A stretch of 14,023 bases of DNA from Clostridiales bacterium (GCA_009783775.1 WRCT01000032.1:1-14023), one strand, 5' to 3'; shown: positions 1-7,157, counted from the stretch's first letter. Notes: a model not told the origin generated them from the sequence alone. Made by a program: numbers and translations.

Positions 1-744
1 CAGGGTTCCGACGTCCTTCCAATAGCCCGAGAACGGATAGGCGATCATGCGCTCCCCATGCACTATCATGGCGGGGATGATGTTCTTGCCGAAGTCCTTG
101 TCCGAAGCGGGATTTAAGTCGTCCGCCAGCAGATAGGATTTTAAGATTTTCCAGTTAAAGAGGTAAATGCCCATGGAGGCCAGGGTGCTCTTGGGGTGCT
201 TGGGCTTTTCCTCAAATTCGATGATCTGTCCGTGCGCGTCGGTGTTCATGATGCCGAAACGGCTGGCTTCCTCCATTGTCACTTGAAGCACCGCGATGGT
301 GGCGGCGGCGTTCTTTTGCTCGTGATGGCGGAGCATGGCGGCGTAGTCCATCTTGTAGATGTGATCGCCGGACAGGATCAGCACATAATCGGGATCATAC
401 TGGTCAACAAATTCCTGGTTCTGAAAGATGGCGTTGGCCGTGCCGCTGTACCACTGCCCGACCCGCTCGGTCATATAGGGCGGAAGTACGAACACGCCGC
501 CGTCGTTGCGGTCCAGGTCCCAATACTGACCGGTGCCCAAATAGGAATTCAGCGCGAGCGGCCGGTACTGGGTCAGCACCCCCACCGTGTCAATGTCCGA
601 GTTGGTGCAGTTGGAAAGCGGAAAATCAATGATACGGTACTTCCCGCCGAACGGAACGGCGGGTTTTGCCATCTCCGAAGTTAAGGTCCCCAAACGGGTC
701 CCCTGTCCTCCCGCGAGCAGCATGGCGACAATTTTCTTTTTCAT
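1..744 (-). CDS. glgC: Glucose-1-phosphate adenylyltransferase (ADP-glucose pyrophosphorylase), 3' end cut by window
   Basis: This enzyme makes ADP-glucose from glucose-1-phosphate and ATP, the committed cytosolic step of bacterial glycogen synthesis. The first 248 codons are visible and the C-terminal beta-helix part lies outside the window. Family motifs are clear: the nucleotide-binding loop AGGQGTRL (residues 11-18), the KPAVPFGGKYRIIDF block (27-41), YSGTANAIFQN (99-109), LSGDHIYKMDY (124-134), EFEEKPK (176-182) and YWKDVGT (241-247). The ATG at 742-744 overlaps the glgB stop as ATGA, so the two genes are translationally linked. An AGAAGGAGGT Shine-Dalgarno sequence lies inside the end of glgB, about 12 nt upstream, which is a rather long spacing. 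No frameshift is seen. Many Clostridia carry a paralogue, glgD, next to glgC, but the intact catalytic motifs here favour GlgC over GlgD. Confidence 0.95.
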   Translation of the reverse strand, partial: MKKKIVAMLLAGGQGTRLGTLTSEMAKPAVPFGGKYRIIDFPLSNCTNSDIDTVGVLTQYRPLALNSYLGTGQYWDLDRNDGGVFVLPPYMTERVGQWYSGTANAIFQNQEFVDQYDPDYVLILSGDHIYKMDYAAMLRHHEQKNAAATIAVLQVTMEEASRFGIMNTDAHGQIIEFEEKPKHPKSTLASMGIYLFNWKILKSYLLADDLNPASDKDFGKNIIPAMIVHGERMIAYPFSGYWKDVGTL

Positions 745-2618
745 TTCTTGTGCTTGACCTCCTTCTCCCGATATTCATAGTAAGCGGCGCCGTAGGGCGC
801 GAGTTTCATTTCCAAACGGTGGGGGAAACGGTCCATCGGCAACGCCTTCGTGCGAAGGATCCCGTTTTCATACTGCCCTGTTCCGCCGAACCCGGGCATA
901 TCGGTGGAGAACACCTCGGTATACCTGCCCTCGCCGGGCACGCCCATGTGGTAGTTGTCCCAGGGCACGGGCGTGAAGTTAAAGACCGCCAGCAGGGCGT
1001 TGCCGTGGCGATCCCGCCGCAGGAAGGAGCAGACGGAATGCGCGGAATCGTTTACCGTAACCCACTCAAAACCGAACCAATCGTCGTCACAGGCAAAGAG
1101 CGCGGGTGTCTTTTGATAAAAATGGTTCAAGTCCTTCATGCACTGCTGCAATTCCTCGTGCTTGGGATAATCCAGCAGCAGCCAATCCAGGCTCTCGTCA
1201 AACCGCCACTCGATGAACTGCCCCAGCTCCATGCCCATAAAGGTCAGTTTTTTGCCCGGGTGCGCGATCTGATAGGCATACAGCAATCTGAGCTGCGCGA
1301 ACTTCTGCCAGTAGTCGCCGGACATCTTGCCCAGCATGGACAGCTTGCCGTGCACCACCTCGTCGTGGGAGAAGGGCAGGATATAATACTCCGAAAAGGC
1401 GTACAGCAGGGAGAAAGTCAGCTTGTCGTGGTTCCACTTGCGAAAGAAGGAATCCATCTGCATATAGGAGAGCATATCGTGCATCCAGCCCATATTCCAC
1501 TTGTAGTCAAAACCCAGGCTGTCCTCGTGTTTGTTTGTCACCTTGGGAAAAGCCGTGCTTTCCTCCGCGATCAGCAGCTTATGCCCCGGCAATTCGGCAA
1601 TGGCCTTGGCGATCTTTTGGAAGAGGGCGACCGCGTCTAAATTTTCTTTGCCGCCGAACTCGTTGGCGACCCATTCCCCATGCTCCCGACCGTAGTCCAG
1701 ATACAGCATGGCGGAAACCGCGTCGGCGCGCAGACCGTCGAAATGAAATTCCGAAAGCCAGTACACCGCGTTGCTCACCAAAAAGCTCTGCACCTGGGAC
1801 CGCCCGTAATCGAAGAGCAGCGTGCCCCATTGTTTCATATCGCTTTTTCGCGTGTCGGGGTTTTCATAAAGCGGCGTGCCGTCAAACCGCGCCAGGCCGT
1901 GCGCGTCCCGCGTGAAATGCGCGGGTACCCAGTCCATGATCACGCCGATCCCCTTTTCGTGGGCGCGGTTGATCAGATACTTCAAGTCATCCGGCGTGCC
2001 GTAGCGGGAAGTGGGCGCAAAATAGCCCGTCACCTGATAACCCCAGCTGGGCTCGTAGGGATAGCACATCAGCGGCATAAGCTCCAAATGGGAATAGCCC
2101 ATGTCGGCGGCATAGTCCACCAGCTCATGCGCCAGATCCCGATAGGAGAGCCCCCTCTTCCACGAACCCAAATGCACTTCATAGATATTCATGGGGCGGT
2201 TGTGGAGATTACAGCCACCGTGCAGAAACGCCTCATCCGTCCAGGGGAAAGGGTCCGAGGCCCAGATCATGGAGGCGGTGCCCTCATACTCGCAGGCAAA
2301 GGCATAGGGGTCCGCCTTGAGCACGACCGTGCCGTCCTGCGCGGTGATCGCGTACTTATAGAGATTTTTATCATGGGCAATGCCGATGAAAATCTCCCAA
2401 ACGCCCGTGGCGCCCACCGGCGTCATCACGTCCGCGTCCTGCGACCAGCCGTTCCAGTCCCCGCAGACCGCGACGCGCTTGGCGTTCGGCGCCCAGACGG
2501 CAAAGCGGAAGGCGGGCTGCCCCTCATAGTCCACCCGATGACAGCCCAGGCTCTCATAGGCCCGCGAGGTAGTTCCTTCGTTGAAATAATATAGTTCGTC
2601 AGCCGTTAATAATGCCAT
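741..2618 (-). CDS. glgB: 1,4-alpha-glucan branching enzyme
   Basis: The enzyme (625 aa) introduces alpha-1,6 branches into glycogen. Residues about 20-110 form the N-terminal carbohydrate-binding early-set domain (CBM48; FAVWAPNAKRVAVCGDWNGW at 39-58). The GH13 catalytic barrel follows (IYEVHLGSW at 145-153), then an all-beta C-terminal domain. The GH13 catalytic residues are visible: nucleophile D299 in FDGLRADA, the acid/base glutamate at 352 in LLIAEES, and D419 in FSHDEVVHGK. The length is normal for a short-form bacterial GlgB that lacks the extra N-terminal domain of the E. coli enzyme. The ATG at 2616-2618 has AGAAGG 7 nt upstream. The gene is first in a leftward glgB-glgC unit, divergent from the DUF1461-tsaD operon. 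Confidence 0.96.
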   Translation of the reverse strand: MALLTADELYYFNEGTTSRAYESLGCHRVDYEGQPAFRFAVWAPNAKRVAVCGDWNGWSQDADVMTPVGATGVWEIFIGIAHDKNLYKYAITAQDGTVVLKADPYAFACEYEGTASMIWASDPFPWTDEAFLHGGCNLHNRPMNIYEVHLGSWKRGLSYRDLAHELVDYAADMGYSHLELMPLMCYPYEPSWGYQVTGYFAPTSRYGTPDDLKYLINRAHEKGIGVIMDWVPAHFTRDAHGLARFDGTPLYENPDTRKSDMKQWGTLLFDYGRSQVQSFLVSNAVYWLSEFHFDGLRADAVSAMLYLDYGREHGEWVANEFGGKENLDAVALFQKIAKAIAELPGHKLLIAEESTAFPKVTNKHEDSLGFDYKWNMGWMHDMLSYMQMDSFFRKWNHDKLTFSLLYAFSEYYILPFSHDEVVHGKLSMLGKMSGDYWQKFAQLRLLYAYQIAHPGKKLTFMGMELGQFIEWRFDESLDWLLLDYPKHEELQQCMKDLNHFYQKTPALFACDDDWFGFEWVTVNDSAHSVCSFLRRDRHGNALLAVFNFTPVPWDNYHMGVPGEGRYTEVFSTDMPGFGGTGQYENGILRTKALPMDRFPHRLEMKLAPYGAAYYEYREKEVKHKK

Positions 2619-2661
2619 AACAAAACCTTCTTATACATAATTGGGGATAATTACCCTGTTC

Positions 2662-2690
2662 ATCATACCATGTAACACGCAGAAAGAAAA
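2662..2690 (-). promoter_or_regulatory. Predicted extended -10 promoter for glgB-glgC
   Basis: On the minus strand an extended -10, TGG followed by TATGAT (2670-2662), lies 17 bp downstream of a weak -35 TTTTCT (2690-2685). Transcription would start near 2655 and give a leader of about 37 nt before the glgB ATG. This is pattern-based only. No other good promoter is visible in the 156-bp divergent gap. Confidence 0.5.
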
Positions 2691-2740
2691 CCAATATAGA
2701 TAAAAATTATCAGATTTATCATAATTTTGGATTTGTTCGC

Positions 2741-2768
2741 TTGTTTGCGCCGCAAAATCTGCTATAAT
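2741..2768 (+). promoter_or_regulatory. Near-consensus sigma-A promoter abutting the DUF1461 start codon
   Basis: The -35 is TTGTTT (2741-2746) and the -10 is a perfect TATAAT (2763-2768), with a 16-bp spacer. Only six bases separate the -10 from the ATG at 2775, so the expected start of transcription coincides with the A of the start codon. No Shine-Dalgarno sequence lies upstream. This supports a leaderless mRNA for the first gene of the operon. Confidence 0.65.
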
Positions 2769-2774
2769 CGTAGC

Positions 2775-3692
2775 ATGAAAAAGACAATTGCCAAGATTTT
2801 ATTTCCCCTTGCCTCCTTTGTTCTGCTATTCTGCCTGGTGTTTTCCGCCGTACAGCTTGTGGTGGCGGACGATTCCTTTCTTGAAACGCAGCACAAAAAG
2901 CTGGGAACCAATGTAGAGATGGGTATGAGTGTGGGCGACCTGGCCAAGAGCACCAAGGTGCTTTTGGACTATATGCGCGGTCGGGCCGACAGTATCTATG
3001 TGGAAGTCACCGTTCAAGGTGAGGTCATGGAGATGTTTGTCTTGCCCATCGAAGTCATACACATGGCCGAGGTGCAGCAGGTTTGGTCCTTCTTTGTTGT
3101 GGCGCGCAACTTCGGCCTGCTCTTTGCGCTCGCGCTTTACGCCATTGCCGCCATGCTGTACGGGGAGGATCCGCTGACCGGCTGGAGCCGCGGGTATCTC
3201 TATGCCCTGGGCGCCTTCGGTCTGCTGGCCGCCTTCTTTGTTCTTTGGGCCTCGGGCAGCTTTTCGGCCTTTTGGCTGGAGTTTCACAAAGTGATTTTCC
3301 CGGGCAGCGAGAATTGGATGCTGCCTTACGAGTCCCGCATGGTGCAAATGCTGACCGAGCAGTTTTTCGCCAATGTGATTATCCGCATTGTGCTGGTTGC
3401 CCTGGCGGGGATCGGCGCGCTTTTGCTCTTTGCCGTTGGGACGCTGCTTATCGCGCGCTGGAAACGGGCGCGGTATGAGGCGATCGCCGAGCCGTCCGGC
3501 TGGATCAGCGAGCCCGAACCGGAAGGGCCGGATCTGATCATCGCGCACAGGCTGCGTAATGTTTCGATCCGCCAACGGCAGCAGATTGAGCGGGAAGTGG
3601 CCGAGGAGGCGCGCATTCGGGAGGAGATGGAAACCTTCGGCGATACGGTGCAGGTCTTTGCGCCGGAAGACAAAACCCCCGAAGAAGAGTGA
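2775..3692 (+). CDS. DUF1461 / TIGR01906-type integral membrane protein
   Basis: This is a 305-aa membrane protein of unknown function. The layout fits the DUF1461 (TIGR01906) family: an N-terminal hydrophobic segment (about 7-31), then an extracytoplasmic stretch with the family-like HMAEVQQV block (96-103), membrane segments at about 106-128 and 141-162, the loop motif FHKVIFPGSENWMLPY (170-185) and a last membrane helix at about 203-227. A hydrophilic, acidic tail of about 75 residues (EPEPE, EEARIREEMETF) extends beyond the usual family core and is probably cytoplasmic. The ATG at 2775 is preferred over an in-frame TTG at 2727: the TTG extension adds 16 non-hydrophobic residues, would start upstream of the predicted promoter and has no ribosome site. 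The stop overlaps a possible GTG start of tsaD (GTGA), so the gene is coupled to tsaD. In other Firmicutes this family also lacks a defined role. Confidence 0.85.
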   Translation: MKKTIAKILFPLASFVLLFCLVFSAVQLVVADDSFLETQHKKLGTNVEMGMSVGDLAKSTKVLLDYMRGRADSIYVEVTVQGEVMEMFVLPIEVIHMAEVQQVWSFFVVARNFGLLFALALYAIAAMLYGEDPLTGWSRGYLYALGAFGLLAAFFVLWASGSFSAFWLEFHKVIFPGSENWMLPYESRMVQMLTEQFFANVIIRIVLVALAGIGALLLFAVGTLLIARWKRARYEAIAEPSGWISEPEPEGPDLIIAHRLRNVSIRQRQQIEREVAEEARIREEMETFGDTVQVFAPEDKTPEEE

Positions 3693-3697
3693 AACGC

Positions 3698-4774
3698 ATG
3701 ACGTATTCTGCGTTGGCTGATGAAAAACTGCGGCAGATACAGGAAACGGGCCGTGCCCGCGTATTGGCCATTGAAACCTCCTGCGACGAGACAGCGGCGG
3801 CGGTGGTAGAGGGGGGACGAACGGTCCTTTCCAATGTGATCTATTCGCAGATCCCGCTCCACCGGCGCTATGGCGGCGTGGTGCCGGAGCTGGCCTCCCG
3901 CAACCATGTGGGTCAGGTGGGCGCGGTCGTGCGGCAGGCGCTGGCCGAGGCAGACACGAAAAAGGACGAGCTGGACGCCATTGCCGTAACAAGCGGCCCC
4001 GGGCTGGTGGGCGCGCTGCTGGTGGGTGTGAGTTTCGCCAAAGCGTTTGCGCTGGGCGGCGGGCTGCCGCTGCTCGGTTGCAATCATATTCTGGGCCATA
4101 TCGCGGCGAACTATCTTTCCCACCCCGACCTGGAACCGCCTTTTACCTGCCTGATCGTATCCGGCGGGCACACGCATTTGATTGAAGTGGAGGACTATGC
4201 CCGATTTCGGCTGCTGGGCCGCACGCGGGACGACGCGGCGGGCGAGGCTCTTGACAAGGTCGCGCGCGCGCTGTGCCTGCCCTATCCCGGCGGGCCGGAG
4301 CTCGAGAAACTGGCCCTGAGCGGCGATCCGCACGCAATCACTTTTCACTCCGCATTTAATGAGGGAAAAGGCTTTGATATGAGCTTTTCCGGCATAAAAA
4401 CAGCCTTGATCAACCGGCTGTACACCATGGAACAGCGGGGAGAAACGGTCAATCGCGCGGACCTGGCCGCCGGCTTTCAATACACGGTCAACCATACGCT
4501 TACGCGCAAAGCAATCCGCGCGGCAATCACTGCGGGGTCTGGCAGCCTTGCGCTGGCGGGCGGAGTCTCCGCCAACCAAAACTTGCGGGGTATGCTGTCG
4601 GCCGCTTGCGCCAAAGAGGGGATCGCGTTTTATTGCCCGCAGCCCGTCTACTGTACCGACAACGCCGCCATGATCGGCGCGGCGGCCTACTATCAGCTGA
4701 TGGCGGGCGAGCGCAGCGAGCTTTCGCTAAACGCCTATCCCAATTTATCAATTTTTGATGAGGATCAAACATGA
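3698..4774 (+). CDS. tsaD: tRNA N6-threonylcarbamoyladenosine synthase subunit TsaD
   Basis: TsaD transfers the threonylcarbamoyl group from threonylcarbamoyl-AMP to A37 of ANN-decoding tRNAs, working with TsaB and TsaE. This is a 358-aa ASKHA-fold protein. Hallmarks are AIETSCDETAAAVV (24-37), PELASRNHVGQV (63-74), the metal-binding pair H130 and H134 in NHILGH, VSGGHT (154-159), FSGIKTA (230-236), GGVSANQNLR (288-297) and D321 in TDNAAMIG. An N-terminal extension of about 20 residues precedes the usual start of the fold, so the exact start is uncertain. The ATG at 3698 has a GAAGAG-like site about 8 nt upstream; the GTG at 3689, overlapping the previous stop, is the alternative. The gene ends in an ATGA overlap with the amidohydrolase gene. 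tsaB and tsaE are not in the window. Confidence 0.95.
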   Translation: MTYSALADEKLRQIQETGRARVLAIETSCDETAAAVVEGGRTVLSNVIYSQIPLHRRYGGVVPELASRNHVGQVGAVVRQALAEADTKKDELDAIAVTSGPGLVGALLVGVSFAKAFALGGGLPLLGCNHILGHIAANYLSHPDLEPPFTCLIVSGGHTHLIEVEDYARFRLLGRTRDDAAGEALDKVARALCLPYPGGPELEKLALSGDPHAITFHSAFNEGKGFDMSFSGIKTALINRLYTMEQRGETVNRADLAAGFQYTVNHTLTRKAIRAAITAGSGSLALAGGVSANQNLRGMLSAACAKEGIAFYCPQPVYCTDNAAMIGAAAYYQLMAGERSELSLNAYPNLSIFDEDQT

Positions 4775-6042
4775 ACATTCGTCTGTATAACGCGCGCATT
4801 GTCCCTTTTGCCTCGGAGACCGCAGAGGTTTTCGAGGGTGAAGTTTGGGTGCAGGGCGATCGCATTTCGCACGTTGGTGTGTCTGCTGCCTGCGACTTAA
4901 CCTGGGACCGAGAGATTGACTGTCGGGGCAATCTGCTGCTGCCCGGGTTTAAGAACGCGCACGCGCATTCCGCCATGACCTTTCTGCGCTCGCTGGCGGA
5001 CGACAAGCCCCTCCTGCAATGGCTGCGGGAGGATGTGTTCCCGCGTGAGGAACGGCTGACGGACGACGACGCCTACTGGCTGACCAAACTGGCGATTTTA
5101 GAATACCTCACCTCGGGCATTACGGCCGCCTTTGATATGTATTTTCATTTGGACGCGGTCGCCCAAAGCGCGATCAACATGGGCTTTCGTATGGTGCTCT
5201 GCAACGCGGTCAACGACTTCGGCACGACCGTGCGCGCCATGCAGGAGAATTATAAAAAGCTCAACCGGCTGCACCCCTTGATCTCTCACCAACTGGCCTT
5301 TCACGCCGAATATACCGCCGGAGAAAAAATGCTGCGGGAGATCGCCGCCTTTGCCGCCGAGCAGCGCGCGCCCGTGTTCGCGCACAACAGCGAGACGCGT
5401 GAGGAAGTGGCGGACTGTCTGGCCCGCTGGAGCAAAACACCCACAGCCGTAATGGACGAAATGGGCCTGTTTGCCCACGGCGGCGGGGGTTTTCACTGTG
5501 TGCATTTGACGCCTGAAGATATAGAGATATTCCAAAAGCGGGGACTGTACGCCATTACAAACCCCGGGTCAAATGTCAAGCTGGCCAGCGGCATTGCCCC
5601 GCTGGCAGAGCTGGCGGAACGGGGCGTGCCCTTTGCGCTGGGCACGGACGGGCCCGCCAGCAACAATTGCCTGGATTTTTTCCGCGAGATGTTTCTGGCG
5701 ACGGGACTGCAAAAGCTGGTTCACGGCGCGGAGGCAATGGACGCGAACAAGGTGCTGCGCGCCGCGTGCCAAACGGGGGCGCGCGCGATGTGCCTGCCCG
5801 CCTGCGACAGTTTGCAGGCCGGCAAACAGGCGGATCTTGTGATGATAGACCTGCACCGCCCCAATATGCAGCCGCTCAACAACCTCACCAAAAACGTGGT
5901 GTATTCGGGCAGCAAGGAGAACGTAGCCCTCACGATGGTCGCGGGGCGAATTCTCTATGAAAACGGCGTCTTCTTCTGCGGCGTGGATCCGGAGGAGATT
6001 TATCACAAAGCAAATAAGATAACAAAGCGAATTATTGGCTAA
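4771..6042 (+). CDS. mtaD: Amidohydrolase, S-adenosylhomocysteine / 5'-methylthioadenosine / 5'-deoxyadenosine deaminase family
   Basis: This 423-aa metal-dependent hydrolase belongs to the ATZ/TRZ-like branch of the amidohydrolase superfamily. Members deaminate the adenine ring of S-adenosylhomocysteine, methylthioadenosine or 5'-deoxyadenosine, relieving product inhibition of methyltransferases and radical-SAM enzymes. Visible metal and catalytic residues are H64 and H66 (NAHAHSAMT), H205 with E208 (FAHNSETREEV), H242/H245 (FHCVHLTPED) and D293 (GTDGPASNN). The stretch FLRSLADDKPLLQWLREDVFP (71-91) also fits this subfamily better than guanine or cytosine deaminases. The ATG overlaps the tsaD stop (ATGA), with AGGA 6 nt upstream. 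The downstream flank is a parS-like palindrome. The link to metF/metH about 3 kb away supports a role in the activated-methyl cycle, but which nucleoside is preferred cannot be read from the sequence. Confidence 0.88.
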   Translation: MNIRLYNARIVPFASETAEVFEGEVWVQGDRISHVGVSAACDLTWDREIDCRGNLLLPGFKNAHAHSAMTFLRSLADDKPLLQWLREDVFPREERLTDDDAYWLTKLAILEYLTSGITAAFDMYFHLDAVAQSAINMGFRMVLCNAVNDFGTTVRAMQENYKKLNRLHPLISHQLAFHAEYTAGEKMLREIAAFAAEQRAPVFAHNSETREEVADCLARWSKTPTAVMDEMGLFAHGGGGFHCVHLTPEDIEIFQKRGLYAITNPGSNVKLASGIAPLAELAERGVPFALGTDGPASNNCLDFFREMFLATGLQKLVHGAEAMDANKVLRAACQTGARAMCLPACDSLQAGKQADLVMIDLHRPNMQPLNNLTKNVVYSGSKENVALTMVAGRILYENGVFFCGVDPEEIYHKANKITKRIIG

Positions 6043-6059
6043 AACACTGGGTTTTTTGC

Positions 6060-6083
6060 AAAATGTTCCACGTGGAACATTTT
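6060..6083. promoter_or_regulatory. parS: parS-like ParB/Spo0J binding site, copy 1
   Basis: The core TGTTCCACGTGGAACA (6064-6079) is a perfect palindrome and fits the bacterial parS pattern TGTTnCACGTG(n)AACA except for its fully symmetrical outer half. The symmetry extends to 24 bp (6060-6083). It lies 18 bp after the amidohydrolase stop, followed by a T-rich run (6080-6084). It could therefore also fold as a short hairpin (8-10 bp stem, ACGT loop) and serve as a terminator. An identical core occurs at 12851-12866. Confidence 0.8.
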
Positions 6084-6121
6084 TAATTATAAAGGGTATG
6101 CACAAATGAAAACCAAAAATA

Positions 6122-6150
6122 TTGACATGTTTTTACAAACGGTATATTCT
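6122..6150 (+). promoter_or_regulatory. Promoter of the AT-rich orphan gene
   Basis: A perfect -35 TTGACA (6122-6127) is followed by overlapping -10 candidates: TATTCT (6145-6150, 17-bp spacer) or TATATT (6143-6148, 15-bp spacer). Transcription would begin near 6157, about 22 nt before the TTG start codon at 6179. The gene therefore has its own transcription start, separate from the tsaD operon. Confidence 0.65.
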
Positions 6151-6178
6151 TGTCTAAAAGTGGAAAAGGAGCGAGGCA

Positions 6179-6937
6179 TTGCAAGTAAACAATATAATAC
6201 AATCATCAATAGACTGGTATAATTTTATTCCCAATTCTCTTATTGCAGTAACGGCGATTGTTGGTGTTCTCTATTATTGGTATTCTTCAAGAAAAAGCAA
6301 AGCAGCCGAGGGAATGAAACTCGTCCGTTTTTATGTAGAGTTATTAGCTATTTGGGGCTTCGTTAGGCAGTGTGCGGACAAGGAGATATATAATAGTATC
6401 GGGTATGTTTTGAGTAGTAAAAAGAAATTGTATTTTGTTAGAGAAGAAATGGAAGAGATCTTCTCCGGATTTAATCAAGTATGGCTCGAAAAATATAATG
6501 ATATCCATAAATCCACTCAACTTGAAACAATTATCAAGTGTCAAAATCAACGACAAGCAGAGTTCTTTGTCTCTTTTTATAATGAAAGCATTCAGCCTAT
6601 TGTCAATGGAGGTGAGGCGGCGCATGCAAAGGCAAAAGAAGAATTCCAAGCGTTTATGGAGAAAAAAGAAGGTTATATATTAAACCAGCTGGAGTATTTT
6701 GCTATGAGTTTTTTAGCAATAGGTGATCCAAACATAGTTTATTCCTCAATTCACCCTTCTTTTCTTGAGATTGTAAGGTTTTATTATATTAAAATTGCTC
6801 AATATAATAGTCGGTATGATGAGCGTTACCATATTAACATTCAAATTCTATATAATAAATGGAATCGGCGCTCAATAAGATTAGCGAAAAAGAATGAAAG
6901 GCAAAGGAAAATCATGTTGAGGAAATTGAAACACTAA
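6179..6937 (+). CDS. Unrecognised AT-rich single-pass membrane protein
   Basis: This 252-aa protein could not be assigned to a family with confidence. It starts at TTG 6179, supported by AAGGAG (6166-6171) 7 nt upstream and a promoter just before it. A short N-terminal region is followed by one hydrophobic helix (about 17-34, FIPNSLIAVTAIVGVLYY). The basic SRKSK right after it predicts an outside N-terminus and a cytoplasmic C-terminal domain of about 210 residues. That domain is mostly helical, rich in aromatic and charged residues, and ends in a strongly basic tail (KKNERQRKIMLRKLKH). Base composition and codon use (many AAA, ATA, TTA, AAT) contrast sharply with the GC-rich flanking genes, which points to horizontal acquisition. 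The N-terminal helix plus cytoplasmic body resembles DUF4760-like and other phage- or defence-associated orphans in layout only. Confidence 0.8.
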   Translation: MQVNNIIQSSIDWYNFIPNSLIAVTAIVGVLYYWYSSRKSKAAEGMKLVRFYVELLAIWGFVRQCADKEIYNSIGYVLSSKKKLYFVREEMEEIFSGFNQVWLEKYNDIHKSTQLETIIKCQNQRQAEFFVSFYNESIQPIVNGGEAAHAKAKEEFQAFMEKKEGYILNQLEYFAMSFLAIGDPNIVYSSIHPSFLEIVRFYYIKIAQYNSRYDERYHINIQILYNKWNRRSIRLAKKNERQRKIMLRKLKH

Positions 6938-6968
6938 AAAAGACCCGTTACCTCAATAGTAACGAGCC
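6936..6968 (-). terminator. Intrinsic terminator for leftward transcription
   Basis: Read on the minus strand, GGCTCGTTAC (6968-6959), a 7-nt loop and GTAACGGGTC (6951-6942) form a 10-bp stem with two G-U pairs, followed at once by six T (6941-6936). Read on the plus strand there is no U-tract, so it is directional. It overlaps the stop codon of the convergent AT-rich gene. It could end transcripts from the lysis cassette and from the promoter at 7084-7092. Confidence 0.75.
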
Positions 6969-7077
6969 ATTTGAACTATTCAATTTAAGAAGACTAATTA
7001 CTTGTTTATTGAACCAACATCTTCTTGTTCTCCTTTCCAATCTGTTGGATAATACATAGAGCCGCATGCTCTCTTGC
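6936..7077 (-). ncRNA. Candidate small transcript (about 140 nt; sRNA or tiny-peptide mRNA)
   Basis: An extended -10 promoter at 7092-7084 and the intrinsic terminator at 6968-6936 bracket a leftward transcript of about 142 nt. Besides the terminator it can form a 5' hairpin (AGAGC/GCTCT, 7072-7058) and a TTGAA/TTCAA hairpin. It contains a 19-codon frame, MYYPTDWKGEQEDVGSINK (7057-6998), with only a weak GAGAG site 11 nt upstream. There is also a good AAAGGAG followed 9 nt later by ATG, but that frame stops after four codons. No known RNA family was recognised. The alternative is degraded gene sequence. Confidence 0.3.
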
Positions 7078-7083
7078 ACTAAT

Positions 7084-7092
7084 AGTATACCA
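7084..7092 (-). promoter_or_regulatory. Extended -10 promoter element for the small leftward transcript
   Basis: On the minus strand the sequence TGG-TATACT is a consensus-like extended -10. No good -35 is seen at 17 bp, so activity may depend on the extended -10 or on a protein bound to the direct repeats 36-70 bp upstream. Confidence 0.4.
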
Positions 7093-7124
7093 TAGATTTA
7101 TGAAATGTGCTGCCCGGAAACGGA

Positions 7125-7157
7125 ATTCACACTTTGTTCACATTTCGTTCATATTTC
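7125..7157. repeat. Three tandem 11-bp direct repeats
   Basis: On the plus strand the units are ATTCACACTTT (7125-7135), GTTCACATTTC (7136-7146) and GTTCATATTTC (7147-7157). They are contiguous and in phase with one DNA helical turn. The consensus on the minus strand is GAAATGTGAAC. They lie between the holin gene and the predicted small-transcript promoter, as expected for an operator or activator site, although simple AT-rich repetition remains possible. Confidence 0.55.

Noticed and set aside
666..1640. Long plus-strand open frame opposite glgB
   Set aside because: It is antisense to a textbook branching enzyme, has no ribosome site or recognisable domain, and reflects GC-rich codon bias.
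1680..2594. Second long plus-strand open frame opposite glgB
   Set aside because: Same reason: the His/Arg/Val-rich translation has no fold signature and the opposite strand carries the real gene with catalytic motifs.
2727..2774. Upstream TTG start that would lengthen the DUF1461 protein by 16 residues
   Set aside because: No Shine-Dalgarno sequence, it precedes and contains the predicted promoter, and the natural hydrophobic N-terminus starts at the ATG at 2775.
2826..4579. Long minus-strand open frames opposite the DUF1461 gene and tsaD
   Set aside because: They are low-complexity Pro/Arg-rich translations antisense to well-supported genes; no promoter or start signal.
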